DNA of 64,000 nucleotides from Limosilactobacillus reuteri subsp. reuteri (lineage in GTDB: Bacteria > Bacillota > Bacilli > Lactobacillales > Lactobacillaceae): NCBI RefSeq assembly GCF_000016825.1, contig NC_009513.1:244501-308500 (forward strand), read 5' to 3'. A program made the position numbers and the translations under genes. Below the pieces are notes generated by a model that was not told where the DNA came from, made no database searches, and saw only the letters and a program-made list of their open reading frames with translations. The stretch's first letter is position 1. Every line of letters begins with the position of its first letter. Positions 39,524-48,284 of the stretch are shown piece after piece.

Positions 39524-41435
39524 GTGTGCGCCCGGCATGGGTATTAGCTAGGCGGTGAGAGTCCGCTATGGGCCGTAGTAGTCGGAACCATGAGCTGAGG
39601 ACAAGGGTGTCCACTGTGAGGTGGAATCTGAAGGAAGTCTAAGGCAAAGTACTGCACCGATGAACAAGAAGTAGCTATAAGGCTGGAACTAACTGGATAA
39701 GACTGCACGACAAGTTAAAGTCCAACACTACTCGAAGTTACTTTCAGTAAAGCTACCGGTGACATGGTGCGAAAGTTAATATCCTTACCCAGGGAGATCT
39801 GGCCTACACGTTTCCGACAAGAGGAATAAGTTTAATTTCCACAGAAACAAGCGGTGCAGTGATGTAGCGTTGAGTAAGCCAGAAGTCAGCTGAGGTCATA
39901 GTAGTCTGAGTAATCAGATGAAGGACTGAACGACAATAACTTGTAACTTATATCGGAGGTGTAATCAGGTGCGACAATCGCAGAAAACAGAACAACAAGC
40001 TGACCGCTTGTCGAGGATAGGTTTGGAAAACCGAAAGTACACAAGGGCGCGTAGTACCGATTATGGTGAAGGTAAAGGTATGAGTGTCACTATCCAAGAC
40101 TTAGTCTTGGACCGCAATAACCTTAATCAGGCTTATTTGCGAGTTAAGAGAAATAAAGGGGCAGCAGGCATTGACGATATGACAGTCAATGATCTTCTGC
40201 CATATCTCAGAGAAAATAAGACGGAATTGATCGCTAGTTTGCGTGAAGGCAAGTATAAACCAGCACCAGTCAAACGGGTAGAAATTCCGAAGCCTAATGG
40301 TGGAGTAAGAAAACTCGGAATACCAACAGTGGTGGACCGAATGGTTCAACAAGCTGTAGCCCAAATTCTTACGCCTATCTTTGAGCGTGTTTTTTCTGAT
40401 AATAGTTTTGGCTTTCGTCCCCACCGTGGGGCCCATGACGCTATTGAAAAAGTAGTAGATCTTTATAATCAAGGTTATCGAAGAGTTGTTGACTTAGACC
40501 TAAAAGCCTATTTTGATAACGTTAATCATGACTTGATGATTAAGTATCTCCAACAATATATTGATGACACATGGACACTAAGACTCATTCGTAAGTTTCT
40601 AACTAGCGGAGTCTTAGATCATGGGCTTTTCGCTAAGAGTGAAAAAGGAACCCCACAAGGAGGGCCATTGTCCCCACTACTGGCGAACATCTATCTAAAT
40701 GAGTTGGACAAAGAGTTGACTGGACGTGGTCATCACTTTGTGCGCTATGCGGATGATTGTAACATCTATGTTAAAAGTCAACGAGCCGGAGAACGAGTAA
40801 TGCGAAGCATTACCCAGTTTCTTGAAAAGCGCTTGAAAGTTAAAGTGAACCCAGATAAAACCAAAGTCGGTAGCCCGCTACGGTTAAAGTTTCTTGGCTT
40901 TTTGTTGGGTGTAGACCACAATGGAGCCTACGCCCGTCCAGCAAAACAATCGCAACAACGAGTAAAGAAAGCATTGAGGTTATTAACTAAACGTAATCGT
41001 GGAATATCCCTGACAAGAATGTTTGAAGAAATTCAGCGAAAAATGCGTGGATGGCTTCAGTACTACTCAATTGGGAAACTAACTGACTTTATTCAACGCC
41101 TTGACAAGTGGTTGAGGGCCCGAATAAGACAGTATATCTGGAAGCAATGGAAGAAGCTTAAAACTAAGGTAACTAACTTACAGAAGCTGGGGCTGTCCCA
41201 GCGTGATGCATATGGCTTCGCTAGTACCTGCAAGGGCTACTGGCGAACTGCACACAGTAAGACCTTGAGCTATTCTCTAACTAATAGAAAACTGGAACAA
41301 CTCGGACTTATGAATATGTCCAAGACGCTCCAGTCAATTCAAAGTGATTAAGTTGTCGAACCGCCGTATACGGAACCGTACGTACGGTGGTGTGAGAGGT
41401 CGATAATTGAACTAATCAATTATCTCCTACTCGAT
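39524..41435 (+). mobile_element. Group IIC intron, copy 2
   Basis: Same length (1912 bases), same start and same end as copy 1, with scattered substitutions mainly in the maturase gene and a few in the RNA part (for example TGCACGAC for TGCATGAC in domain I). Domain V is at 41358-41399. It lies behind a terminator T run, and its 3' end reaches the dltD stop codon. Confidence 0.9.
39969..41351 (+). CDS. Group II intron reverse transcriptase/maturase (copy 2)
   Basis: A 460-residue intron-encoded protein nearly identical to copy 1, with the R-Y-A-D-D box, all reverse transcriptase motifs and maturase domain intact. Differences are at single residues, including Glu for Ala near residue 161 (A-I-E-K), Thr for Pro in D-D-T-W, Gly for Arg in T-G-R-G and Cys for Arg near 425. 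It reads on the plus strand, opposite to the neighbouring dlt genes. Confidence 0.93.
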   Translation: MRQSQKTEQQADRLSRIGLENRKYTRARSTDYGEGKGMSVTIQDLVLDRNNLNQAYLRVKRNKGAAGIDDMTVNDLLPYLRENKTELIASLREGKYKPAPVKRVEIPKPNGGVRKLGIPTVVDRMVQQAVAQILTPIFERVFSDNSFGFRPHRGAHDAIEKVVDLYNQGYRRVVDLDLKAYFDNVNHDLMIKYLQQYIDDTWTLRLIRKFLTSGVLDHGLFAKSEKGTPQGGPLSPLLANIYLNELDKELTGRGHHFVRYADDCNIYVKSQRAGERVMRSITQFLEKRLKVKVNPDKTKVGSPLRLKFLGFLLGVDHNGAYARPAKQSQQRVKKALRLLTKRNRGISLTRMFEEIQRKMRGWLQYYSIGKLTDFIQRLDKWLRARIRQYIWKQWKKLKTKVTNLQKLGLSQRDAYGFASTCKGYWRTAHSKTLSYSLTNRKLEQLGLMNMSKTLQSIQSD

Positions 41436-42724
41436 TAATGTAATTTTTCTTGGAATTTCTGTAAATTACCAGGAGTTGGGGTTAAGTTAGTCCATTCTGG
41501 TGAAAGGAACTTACTATTGATTTGATAATGTGGTTGCGGTTGCTTGTTAGAAATAAAACTATTAGTAGCTTTATCAACTTTTACCCAACCAGCCCAACCG
41601 ATATGAATAGTATCTTCCATAAATCCAGGCTTATCACCATCATGAGAAAGATCCAAAATGTGATTGAACCCTTGTTGGCGAAGCTGGAATTTGATTTTTT
41701 CAACAGATTGGTAATACATATTCATGTCCATTCCCGTGTACTTTTCCCACTTTGAATTAACCGGTGGGATGATAAAGAGGACGTTTGAATTGGTATTCTT
41801 AAACTGATTCAAAACTACTTCCAAATCGCCATATTCTGGTGACTTAGTATAATTGAAATTCCGTTGTGATCCCTTTGTTTTCGCTAAGTTTTTCTTCACA
41901 CGCTGGGTATAGAAGCTGTTTTTGATACCGAAACGGTTGTTATTAGTATCACGTGCGGCTTCATTCATTGCATCATCATAAAGTTCATTATAGTTGTAAT
42001 GCTGAGGAAGCTTCTTAACATTTGGGAGGATATGCTTGCCATAGTTATTATTTAATTGAAAACCTGAGAAGATGGCATCTTCATGAACAAGCATGTTAAG
42101 TCGGAAGCGGATAACTCCCATGTCGAAACTGCTCAGGGATTTTCCTTCAGCGATTTTTTTAGCATACGAAGAAACAGTCCCATCTTTGCCAAGCATTGCA
42201 ATTAATCGCGTTGCAATGTAACGATCATATGGTGATTTGGGATTAGCGTGTTGAAGCCAGTTAAGGTTAGCGAGTTCACCATTATAGTACTTGAAAGCTG
42301 GTGGTTGAACACCCTGCTTGGTAAACCATTGTGGTGAAATGATATAGACTGCCTTATTATTTCTCATCTGCGTTTCCATTGAATTAATGTTAAAGAATTG
42401 CGGAAGAGATTGGGTACCCCGTGAACCAAAGAGGAAAGGAGTATAGTTATGATAACGAGCAGCCATTACAGAAGGATGGAAGCGATCCATTCGCCGTAAT
42501 TCACTAGAACCAAAGAATGGAACATAGTGGGTGTGCTTATCACTGAGCGCTTGTTGCTTAATTGATTGGTTCTTAAAAACAACGGGGCTTAGTGATACTG
42601 CAGCTTCATGTTCAATCGCCGCTGAGTGCTTTTTACTAATCGGCAGTGAAAACAAAAGAACTACTAATAGACAAGCGACAATCAGCGGGCCAAAGATTGA
42701 CCACAGCTTTTTGCCATTATGCAT
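41435..42724 (-). CDS. dltD: D-alanyl transfer protein DltD
   Basis: A 429-residue membrane-anchored protein of the D-alanylation pathway that acts at the outer face on lipoteichoic acid. One N-terminal helix (about residues 8-27) is followed by an SGNH-like extracellular domain with nucleophile Ser in F-G-S-S-E-L near residue 73 and the Asp-His pair near the C-terminus (D-T-I-H-I-G-W). Its start overlaps dltC by eight bases. The stop codon lies at the very edge of group II intron copy 2. Confidence 0.95.
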   Translation of the reverse strand: MHNGKKLWSIFGPLIVACLLVVLLFSLPISKKHSAAIEHEAAVSLSPVVFKNQSIKQQALSDKHTHYVPFFGSSELRRMDRFHPSVMAARYHNYTPFLFGSRGTQSLPQFFNINSMETQMRNNKAVYIISPQWFTKQGVQPPAFKYYNGELANLNWLQHANPKSPYDRYIATRLIAMLGKDGTVSSYAKKIAEGKSLSSFDMGVIRFRLNMLVHEDAIFSGFQLNNNYGKHILPNVKKLPQHYNYNELYDDAMNEAARDTNNNRFGIKNSFYTQRVKKNLAKTKGSQRNFNYTKSPEYGDLEVVLNQFKNTNSNVLFIIPPVNSKWEKYTGMDMNMYYQSVEKIKFQLRQQGFNHILDLSHDGDKPGFMEDTIHIGWAGWVKVDKATNSFISNKQPQPHYQINSKFLSPEWTNLTPTPGNLQKFQEKLH

Positions 42725-42956
42725 TTTGGAGCTCCTTTACCCGTTCTTCAATCTTTTCAATAGTGTCCCATTGGTTACGGTCAAATTCTGAAACTGGTAC
42801 TTGAACGCCAAAAGCATCTTGTAAACCGAGAAGAAGACTAACAGTTGCCATTGAGTCTAAAAGACCACTTTCAAAAAGGTTTTGACTTGCATCACTAAAG
42901 TCTGCAGTATCCCGACCAGTTGCATCAGCTAAAATATTAATAATTTGTTCTTGCAT
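42717..42956 (-). CDS. dltC: D-alanyl carrier protein DltC
   Basis: A 79-residue acyl carrier protein for D-alanine. The phosphopantetheine Ser is in G-L-L-D-S-M-A near residue 36. It is loaded by DltA and, with DltB, hands D-Ala across the membrane. The holo form needs a phosphopantetheinyl transferase; acpS lies just past the divergent gap at 46212. It overlaps dltD by eight bases. Confidence 0.95.
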   Translation of the reverse strand: MQEQIINILADATGRDTADFSDASQNLFESGLLDSMATVSLLLGLQDAFGVQVPVSEFDRNQWDTIEKIEERVKELQNA

Positions 42957-42975
42957 AATTAAAATCCTCCTAAAA

Positions 42976-44193
42976 TTATTTGAATAGATAAGTATCTAAG
43001 AACCCACTGAAGATCAAGAAAGTAAACATTACAAAGTTAAATGTGACAAAAATAGCAACTCCAGTAGTGAACTTATTATGTGGTAGCTGTTTTAAGTTTT
43101 TGCGCTTGAAACGCAGCCACCAGTCATTAACTACTAGGCCTAGACCTTGGAGAAAACCATAGAGAATATAGTACCAGGTAATTCCATGCCAAAAGCCCAT
43201 TAGTAACATATTAAGCATATATGCGGTTGATGACAAGGTATTTCGATTCTTAAACCATCGTTTTTTGGTAGCAAGAAAGACGAACCGCATAAAAATATAA
43301 TCACGGAACCAGAACGAAAGGCTGATGTGCCAACGATTCCAGAATTCTTTAAGGTTTTTCGATTTGAAAGGCTGCTTAAAGTTCATTGGGGTCCGCACAC
43401 CCATAAAGTAACTAATAGCAACTGCAAACAATGAATAACCAGCAAAATCAAAGAATAAGTAAAGTCCGTAAGTGTACATGACACCGACTAAGTTCCAAGA
43501 AGGGAATGATGGATCAGCTAAGGCCGCTTTTTCAAAGAAGGGGTAAAAACGCTGACCGAAGAAATAACCGATGACAAATTTGTACAAGAAACCAAGGAAT
43601 AAGTAGAGAATTCCGGTGTTAACAAGATTCAAATATTCCTCGCGGGTCGGGACCTTTTTATAATCCTTTTCAAAACGCCGGTAACGATCAATTGGTCCAG
43701 AAGTAATGGTTGGCATGAATAGAATGAAACGAATGAACTTCCATGGGGAAATCTCTTTGATCATTCCATCACGCGTTTCAATTACTGTTCCGACTGCCCG
43801 GAAAGTTAAATAACTAATTCCTAAGAAACCAAGGAGGGAGTTATGACCAACCATTGCCGGTGAAAGCTTAACAATTACAATCGGCAAAATTGATAAGGCG
43901 GCAGTGAAGTAAAAAACACCACTCGAATTATTATTTTGCCGGTAGCGATGATAAGCCATCACAATAATTGTCTGGTAAATAACATAAGCAATTAATGAAA
44001 TTCCTTGTTGCCAGCTTGAACCATCGAACATTAAGAAGATAAAAATGAAACTAATTAATGCTTCATACCAGCTAAACCTCTTCCCAAAGTAAAGGCCGAT
44101 TCCCAACGGCAAAATAGCAAGAAGTAAGTAGAAGAAGTATACCGGGGTTCCATAAGCACTGAAATTAGGAAGGTTTGAAATCCAATCAATCAT
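42976..44193 (-). CDS. dltB: D-alanyl transferase DltB (MBOAT)
   Basis: A 405-residue polytopic MBOAT-family protein that moves D-Ala from DltC over the membrane. The catalytic His is in G-F-W-H-G-I-T-W near residue 336, and the R-F-W-N-R-W-H-I-S-L-S segment near 288 is typical. Its start shares one base with the dltA stop. Confidence 0.96.
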   Translation of the reverse strand: MIDWISNLPNFSAYGTPVYFFYLLLAILPLGIGLYFGKRFSWYEALISFIFIFLMFDGSSWQQGISLIAYVIYQTIIVMAYHRYRQNNNSSGVFYFTAALSILPIVIVKLSPAMVGHNSLLGFLGISYLTFRAVGTVIETRDGMIKEISPWKFIRFILFMPTITSGPIDRYRRFEKDYKKVPTREEYLNLVNTGILYLFLGFLYKFVIGYFFGQRFYPFFEKAALADPSFPSWNLVGVMYTYGLYLFFDFAGYSLFAVAISYFMGVRTPMNFKQPFKSKNLKEFWNRWHISLSFWFRDYIFMRFVFLATKKRWFKNRNTLSSTAYMLNMLLMGFWHGITWYYILYGFLQGLGLVVNDWWLRFKRKNLKQLPHNKFTTGVAIFVTFNFVMFTFLIFSGFLDTYLFK

Positions 44194-45719
44194 TACTTGT
44201 TAGCCTCAGCAACCATTTGTTTAACTGCAATCTTGCCATTTGCAGACATTGGGAATGATTCACGGTAAACGAATTGGGTAGGCATCATATATGGCATGAT
44301 TAAGCCGTCCAAGCTTTCACGAATCTGTTTTGTTAATCCAGCCGTATCTCCAGTCGCTTCGTTTGGAATAACATAAGCAATCAGGTGCGTAACTTTGCCA
44401 TCTTTATTATATTTCGGAACCGCAACTGCTTGTTTGATTAAAGAACTCTTTTCAAGACTGGCACGAACTTCATCAAGTTCAATCCGGTAACCATGTAATT
44501 TAATTTGGAAATCCATGCGGCCTTTGTGGTGAAGTAAGCCATCGCTGTCAAGAGTTCCCGCATCCCCAGTTCGGTAAGCAGGCACACCATCAATCTTAAA
44601 GAATGACTTGGCTGTTTTTTCTGGATTATTCATGTAGCCACGTGCCACACTATTACCACTAATTACAATTTCACCTTGTTCACCAGGAGTAGTGATTTCT
44701 TGATTGCCATTCCAAATGGATAATTTGACTCCTGGCTTAGCATAGCCAACTGGTAGGCGATCATTATTTTCAATGATTTCTGGTGTGATTTCGATTCCTG
44801 ATACGGCAACTGTTGTTTCAGTTGGACCGTAAGTGTTGAAGATTTTAGCATCTGGGAATCGCTGATGTAATCCTTTTGCAGTCTTTACTGTTAATTCTTC
44901 ACCACAGAAGAGAAAGGTCTTTAAGCTTGGCATTTTTTGTTGGTTAAATGCTGGGCTAAGCATTAACATATCAGCAAATGATGGCGTCCCTACAAAAACT
45001 TCAAGATCAAGGTTTGGTAGAGCAGTAAACATCTGACCAAAATTCTCAACAACTTCGTGAGGAAGCGCCTTGATTGTCCCACCATTAAGTAGTGCTGGTA
45101 ACCAGTACATGTTTGAAAGATCAAATGAATATGGTGGTTGCCCTAAGAAATTAGCATGTTCTTTGATCTTAAATTCATCGCTTAACATCCAGTCAACAAA
45201 GGTCATAAAGTTATCGTGACTAACTTCAACCCCCTTTGGCGAACCAGTAGTTCCAGACGTAAAGAGGACATAAGCTAGTTCGTCACCATTAATCATTGCT
45301 GAAGTATCAAAAGTTTGTGGTGTTGCCAAAATTTTTTCAAGCTGTTGATGATCGACAATTGGGGCATCAAACTGGAGATCATTGCTTGGAAAATCATTAA
45401 CAGCAATAATCATCGCCGGTTTAGCAGTATCCAGAATTGATTGCATCCGTGGAATTGCTGAATCGTTGGACACTGGAATATAAGTATGTCCAGCTTTTAA
45501 AGCTGCTAAAAAGCTAATAATCATTTCAACTTGATGATCACCATATACGAGAATCGGACTACGATCAGGCAAAGATTGAGTACTAAGCCATGCCGCTAAA
45601 GTATCAACTGCTGAGCTTAAGTCCGCATAAGTGGTCGTTTTGCCCATTTCATCATATGCGATCCGCGTTGAGTTGTCCTTGGCAATTTGCTCAAAGACAG
45701 TAATAATATTCTTACTCAT
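44193..45719 (-). CDS. dltA: D-alanine:carrier protein ligase DltA
   Basis: A 508-residue adenylation enzyme that activates D-Ala with ATP and loads it on DltC. The core motifs are L-F-T-S-G-T-T-G-S-P-K-G near residue 153, N-T-Y-G-P-T-E near 299, Y-R-T-G-D near 385, and a C-terminal Lys in N-G-K-I-A-V-K. It follows dltX by about 20 bases. Confidence 0.97.
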   Translation of the reverse strand: MSKNIITVFEQIAKDNSTRIAYDEMGKTTTYADLSSAVDTLAAWLSTQSLPDRSPILVYGDHQVEMIISFLAALKAGHTYIPVSNDSAIPRMQSILDTAKPAMIIAVNDFPSNDLQFDAPIVDHQQLEKILATPQTFDTSAMINGDELAYVLFTSGTTGSPKGVEVSHDNFMTFVDWMLSDEFKIKEHANFLGQPPYSFDLSNMYWLPALLNGGTIKALPHEVVENFGQMFTALPNLDLEVFVGTPSFADMLMLSPAFNQQKMPSLKTFLFCGEELTVKTAKGLHQRFPDAKIFNTYGPTETTVAVSGIEITPEIIENNDRLPVGYAKPGVKLSIWNGNQEITTPGEQGEIVISGNSVARGYMNNPEKTAKSFFKIDGVPAYRTGDAGTLDSDGLLHHKGRMDFQIKLHGYRIELDEVRASLEKSSLIKQAVAVPKYNKDGKVTHLIAYVIPNEATGDTAGLTKQIRESLDGLIMPYMMPTQFVYRESFPMSANGKIAVKQMVAEANK

Positions 45720-45740
45720 ATATTATCTATTTCCTCCGCA

Positions 45741-45881
45741 TTAGAATTCGTTGTAGATAAATGGCTCTTGGCCTGCTCCGTAATAACCATAAAGGTAGAT
45801 TAATAAAAGAAGCACTACAAAGTAAAATAATGTTTTTAAGATGAATCGTAATGCAGGATGGCGTTGAATAATCTGAGCCAT
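45741..45881 (-). CDS. dltX: DltX small membrane protein
   Basis: A 46-residue protein, easily missed because of its size. It has a basic N-terminus, one helix (about residues 15-33, F-I-L-K-T-L-F-Y-F-V-V-L-L-L-L), and ends in F-I-Y-N-E-F, the conserved C-terminal signature of DltX. In characterised systems DltX is needed for D-alanylation of teichoic acids and its C-terminus takes part in the transfer. It is the first gene of dltXABCD, with an AGGAGAA site before its ATG. Confidence 0.93.
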   Translation of the reverse strand: MAQIIQRHPALRFILKTLFYFVVLLLLIYLYGYYGAGQEPFIYNEF

Positions 45882-46211
45882 AGTTCTCCTTCTCTCATCT
45901 TTATAAATTTGTAATTGGCATTCATATCAAGAATACCATTAATTATGTATCTCGGCTAATAGGGTGAGTTACTTTCACCTTACTATAAAATCCTTAAGAA
46001 AAAATTAATGAAATATTCAAAAACAAGAATGCTTATTGCCTTAAAATTATAACTTTTTCTGAGCTAATTGTAACTAGAAAAACCTAAACTTTATTTATAA
46101 TTTTATATGACATGACAATGATGGACTAATGTAACAATAATTGCAAGAAGCGCTTATTTTCGATAAGATTAAGCGGTAGATACTAGTGAGGATTAAGGAG
46201 ACGAACGCTCG
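45882..46211. other. Divergent gap between dltX and acpS
   Basis: 330 A/T-rich bases serving dlt on the minus strand and acpS on the plus strand. A pairing GGTGAGT/ACTTTCACC lies near 45962-45980. I see no gene and no confident dlt promoter. Confidence 0.6.
46141..46169 (+). promoter_or_regulatory. Probable acpS-alr promoter
   Basis: TTGCAA and TAAGAT separated by 17 bases, 42 bases before the acpS ATG. Confidence 0.6.
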
Positions 46212-46574
46212 ATGATTAAGGGGATTGGAATCGATATAACCGAGATTGAACGAGTTAAGAAAGCCGCAACAGCGCATTCTCAATTCATCCAGCATGTATT
46301 GACACCGACTGAACTAGAACAATATAGTCAATTTAGCGGTCAGCGATCAGTAGAATATCTTGCTGGTCGGTGGTCGCTAAAAGAATCTTTTGCTAAAGCA
46401 TACGGAACGGGAATTGGTGCTAACCTAGGCTTTCATGATATTGAAATCATTGATAACCAATATGGAGCGCCAATTGTGACTAAATCGCCGTATAATGGTA
46501 ATGCTCATGCTTCAGTGAGTCATACTGCCACCTTAGTAATGACAGAAGTAATTTTAGAAAGTGAGAATAAATAA
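46212..46574 (+). CDS. acpS: Holo-[acyl-carrier-protein] synthase
   Basis: Attaches 4'-phosphopantetheine to ACP and probably DltC. The 120-residue protein has G-I-D-I-T-E-I-E-R near the start and W-S-L-K-E-S-F-A-K-A near residue 55, both typical of AcpS. It shares one base with alr, as in Bacillus-type acpS-alr-mazEF arrangements. Confidence 0.95.
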   Translation: MIKGIGIDITEIERVKKAATAHSQFIQHVLTPTELEQYSQFSGQRSVEYLAGRWSLKESFAKAYGTGIGANLGFHDIEIIDNQYGAPIVTKSPYNGNAHASVSHTATLVMTEVILESENK

Positions 46575-47701
46575 TGGTTAATGGTCGTTTGCGAGATACA
46601 TCATTAATAGTGGACTTAGATGCATTACGTCATAATATTCAAGAACAGAAAAAAGTATTGCCCGAAAATAGTAAAATCCTGGCCGTTGTAAAAGCGAATG
46701 CTTATGGCAATGGATTGATTCCAGTTGCCCAAACGGCAATGACCAGTGGTGCGAGCGGTTTATGCGTGGCAATCTTAGATGAAGCATTAGAATTACGGGA
46801 TAACGGGATTGAAGCGATGACGCTTGTCCTTGGAATTACGTCCGTTGAAGATGCGTTGATTGCTGCTCAAGCCGGAGTTTCTTTAACAGTTGGCTCCTTA
46901 GATTGGCTTGAACAATATCATCAACTAGCACAAGTTGCCAAGCCTAAGAAACCATTAAAGGTTCATCTGGGGATTGATTCAGGAATGGGCCGGATTGGGT
47001 TTACAGAGGTAGCTGCATTTAAGCAAGCTGTTAAGCTGCTTGATAGTCCTGAATTTGAATTCGAAGGAATGTTCACCCATTTTGCAACTGCTGATAGTCC
47101 TGATGAAAATTACTTTAATCAGCAGGTCCAACGTTGGCATCAATTTGTTGCCAGCCTTGCTGAACTGCCACCGTATGTTCATATGGCAAATTCAGCGACC
47201 GGTTTATGGCATCGGGAGACAATCACTGCTAATACAATTCGAATGGGGATTTCAATGTATGGACAAAACCCATCTGGACGTGACTTGAAATTAACGCTTG
47301 ATTTACAGCCCGTTAGTTCATTAGTTTCATCAATTTCTTTTGTTAAGCAGTTAAAGGCAGGAAGATCTGTCAGCTATGGCGCCACTTATACGGCGGAGCA
47401 AGATGAATGGCTAGCCACCTTGCCAATTGGTTATGCTGACGGTTATCCACGGTGTATGACTGGTTATAAAGTATTAGTTGACGGTCAATTTTGTGATATT
47501 GCCGGACGAGTATGTATGGATCAAATGATGATTCGACTTCCTAAGTATTACCCAGTCGGCACTCCAGTAGTATTGATGGGCAAGTCCGGTGATCAAGAAA
47601 TTACAGCAACTGATTTAGCTGAGCGGGCCGGTACTATTAACTATGAAATCCTAACTAATATTAGTAATCGGGTTCATCGCATTTATCGCCAAAGTAAATA
47701 A
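46574..47701 (+). CDS. alr: Alanine racemase
   Basis: Makes D-Ala for peptidoglycan and for the dlt pathway next door. The 375-residue PLP enzyme has the Schiff-base Lys in V-V-K-A-N-A-Y-G-N-G near residue 39 and the catalytic Tyr of the second domain in V-S-Y-G-A-T-Y near 265. C-M-D-Q-M near 313 is also conserved. It overlaps acpS by one base and precedes mazF by 18 bases. Confidence 0.97.
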   Translation: MVNGRLRDTSLIVDLDALRHNIQEQKKVLPENSKILAVVKANAYGNGLIPVAQTAMTSGASGLCVAILDEALELRDNGIEAMTLVLGITSVEDALIAAQAGVSLTVGSLDWLEQYHQLAQVAKPKKPLKVHLGIDSGMGRIGFTEVAAFKQAVKLLDSPEFEFEGMFTHFATADSPDENYFNQQVQRWHQFVASLAELPPYVHMANSATGLWHRETITANTIRMGISMYGQNPSGRDLKLTLDLQPVSSLVSSISFVKQLKAGRSVSYGATYTAEQDEWLATLPIGYADGYPRCMTGYKVLVDGQFCDIAGRVCMDQMMIRLPKYYPVGTPVVLMGKSGDQEITATDLAERAGTINYEILTNISNRVHRIYRQSK

Positions 47702-47719
47702 TTAAGGGAAGCGAAGGTA

Positions 47720-48094
47720 ATGACAAAACGAAAAGTAAAACGGGGTGACATCTATTACGCTGACTTATCCCCGGTAATTGGATCGGAACAGGGTGGCGTT
47801 CGTCCAGTCCTGATCCTTCAAAATGACGTGGGAAATCATTATAGTCCAACAGTAATCATTGCTGCGATTACTGCCCAAATGCAAAAAAAGAAGATGCCTA
47901 CTCATGTCCAACTAAAAGGTAAGTCGTTACCGTTAACTCATGATTCGGTCATTTTGTTGGAGCAATTACGAACGATTGATAAACAACGATTGAAAGACCG
48001 AATTGCTCATTTATCGCCAGAGACAATGGCAAAAGTGGATAAAGCATTAACCATTAGTGTGGGGTTAAATGCTGCCTATGATGAAAATAAATGA
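47720..48094 (+). CDS. mazF: MazF/PemK family endoribonuclease toxin-like protein
   Basis: A 124-residue protein like Bacillus EndoA (NdoA), which cuts mRNA at short sites. The fold pattern [21 protein letters not shown] near residue 22, and L-L-E-Q-L-R-T-I-D near 80 are kept. It has the expected place after alr. No antitoxin gene lies in the 18-base gap before it or directly after it, unlike Bacillus where ndoAI comes first. Confidence 0.9.
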   Translation: MTKRKVKRGDIYYADLSPVIGSEQGGVRPVLILQNDVGNHYSPTVIIAAITAQMQKKKMPTHVQLKGKSLPLTHDSVILLEQLRTIDKQRLKDRIAHLSPETMAKVDKALTISVGLNAAYDENK

Positions 48095-48096
48095 GT

Positions 48097-48125
48097 TTGA
48101 CAATTTGCGTCAGAACTCGTATACT
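48097..48125 (+). promoter_or_regulatory. Promoter of codBA
   Basis: TTGACA and TATACT separated by exactly 17 bases; near-perfect sigma-A promoter, starting inside the gap right after mazF. Confidence 0.88.
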
Positions 48126-48145
48126 CACTATTAAATTAATCACGG

Positions 48146-48264
48146 TTCTTTTAATGTAGCCCAGAGAGACTACAAAAGACAAAATAATATAAGCATAGTG
48201 GGCACAAAACTATGCTTCCTCTTTTGTAAAGCTCTAGGACCATTAAAGGGACTAGAGCTTTTTT
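48146..48264 (+). promoter_or_regulatory. PyrR-type attenuator leader of codBA
   Basis: A PyrR-binding hairpin at 48150-48180: CTTTT/AAAAG and GTAG/CTAC enclose the loop CCCAGAGAGA, matching the UCCAGAGAGGCU-type PyrR loop. The terminator AAGCTCTAG/CTAGAGCTT with T run is at 48229-48264. The alternative antiterminator pairs ACAAAAGA (48172-48179) with TCTTTTGT (48220-48227), and AGAG with CTCT of the terminator stem. A hairpin at 48191-48217 fills the middle. PyrR bound to UMP should favour termination. Confidence 0.85.
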
Positions 48265-48284
48265 AGGTCTAAGGAGGATATCTT

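Noticed and set aside
46095-46295. 66-codon minus-strand open frame over the acpS promoter
   Set aside because: It lies across the promoter and acpS start, with no ribosome site.
47702-47719. A possible antitoxin gene before mazF
   Set aside because: Only 18 bases are available, and the alr reading frame covers everything before it.
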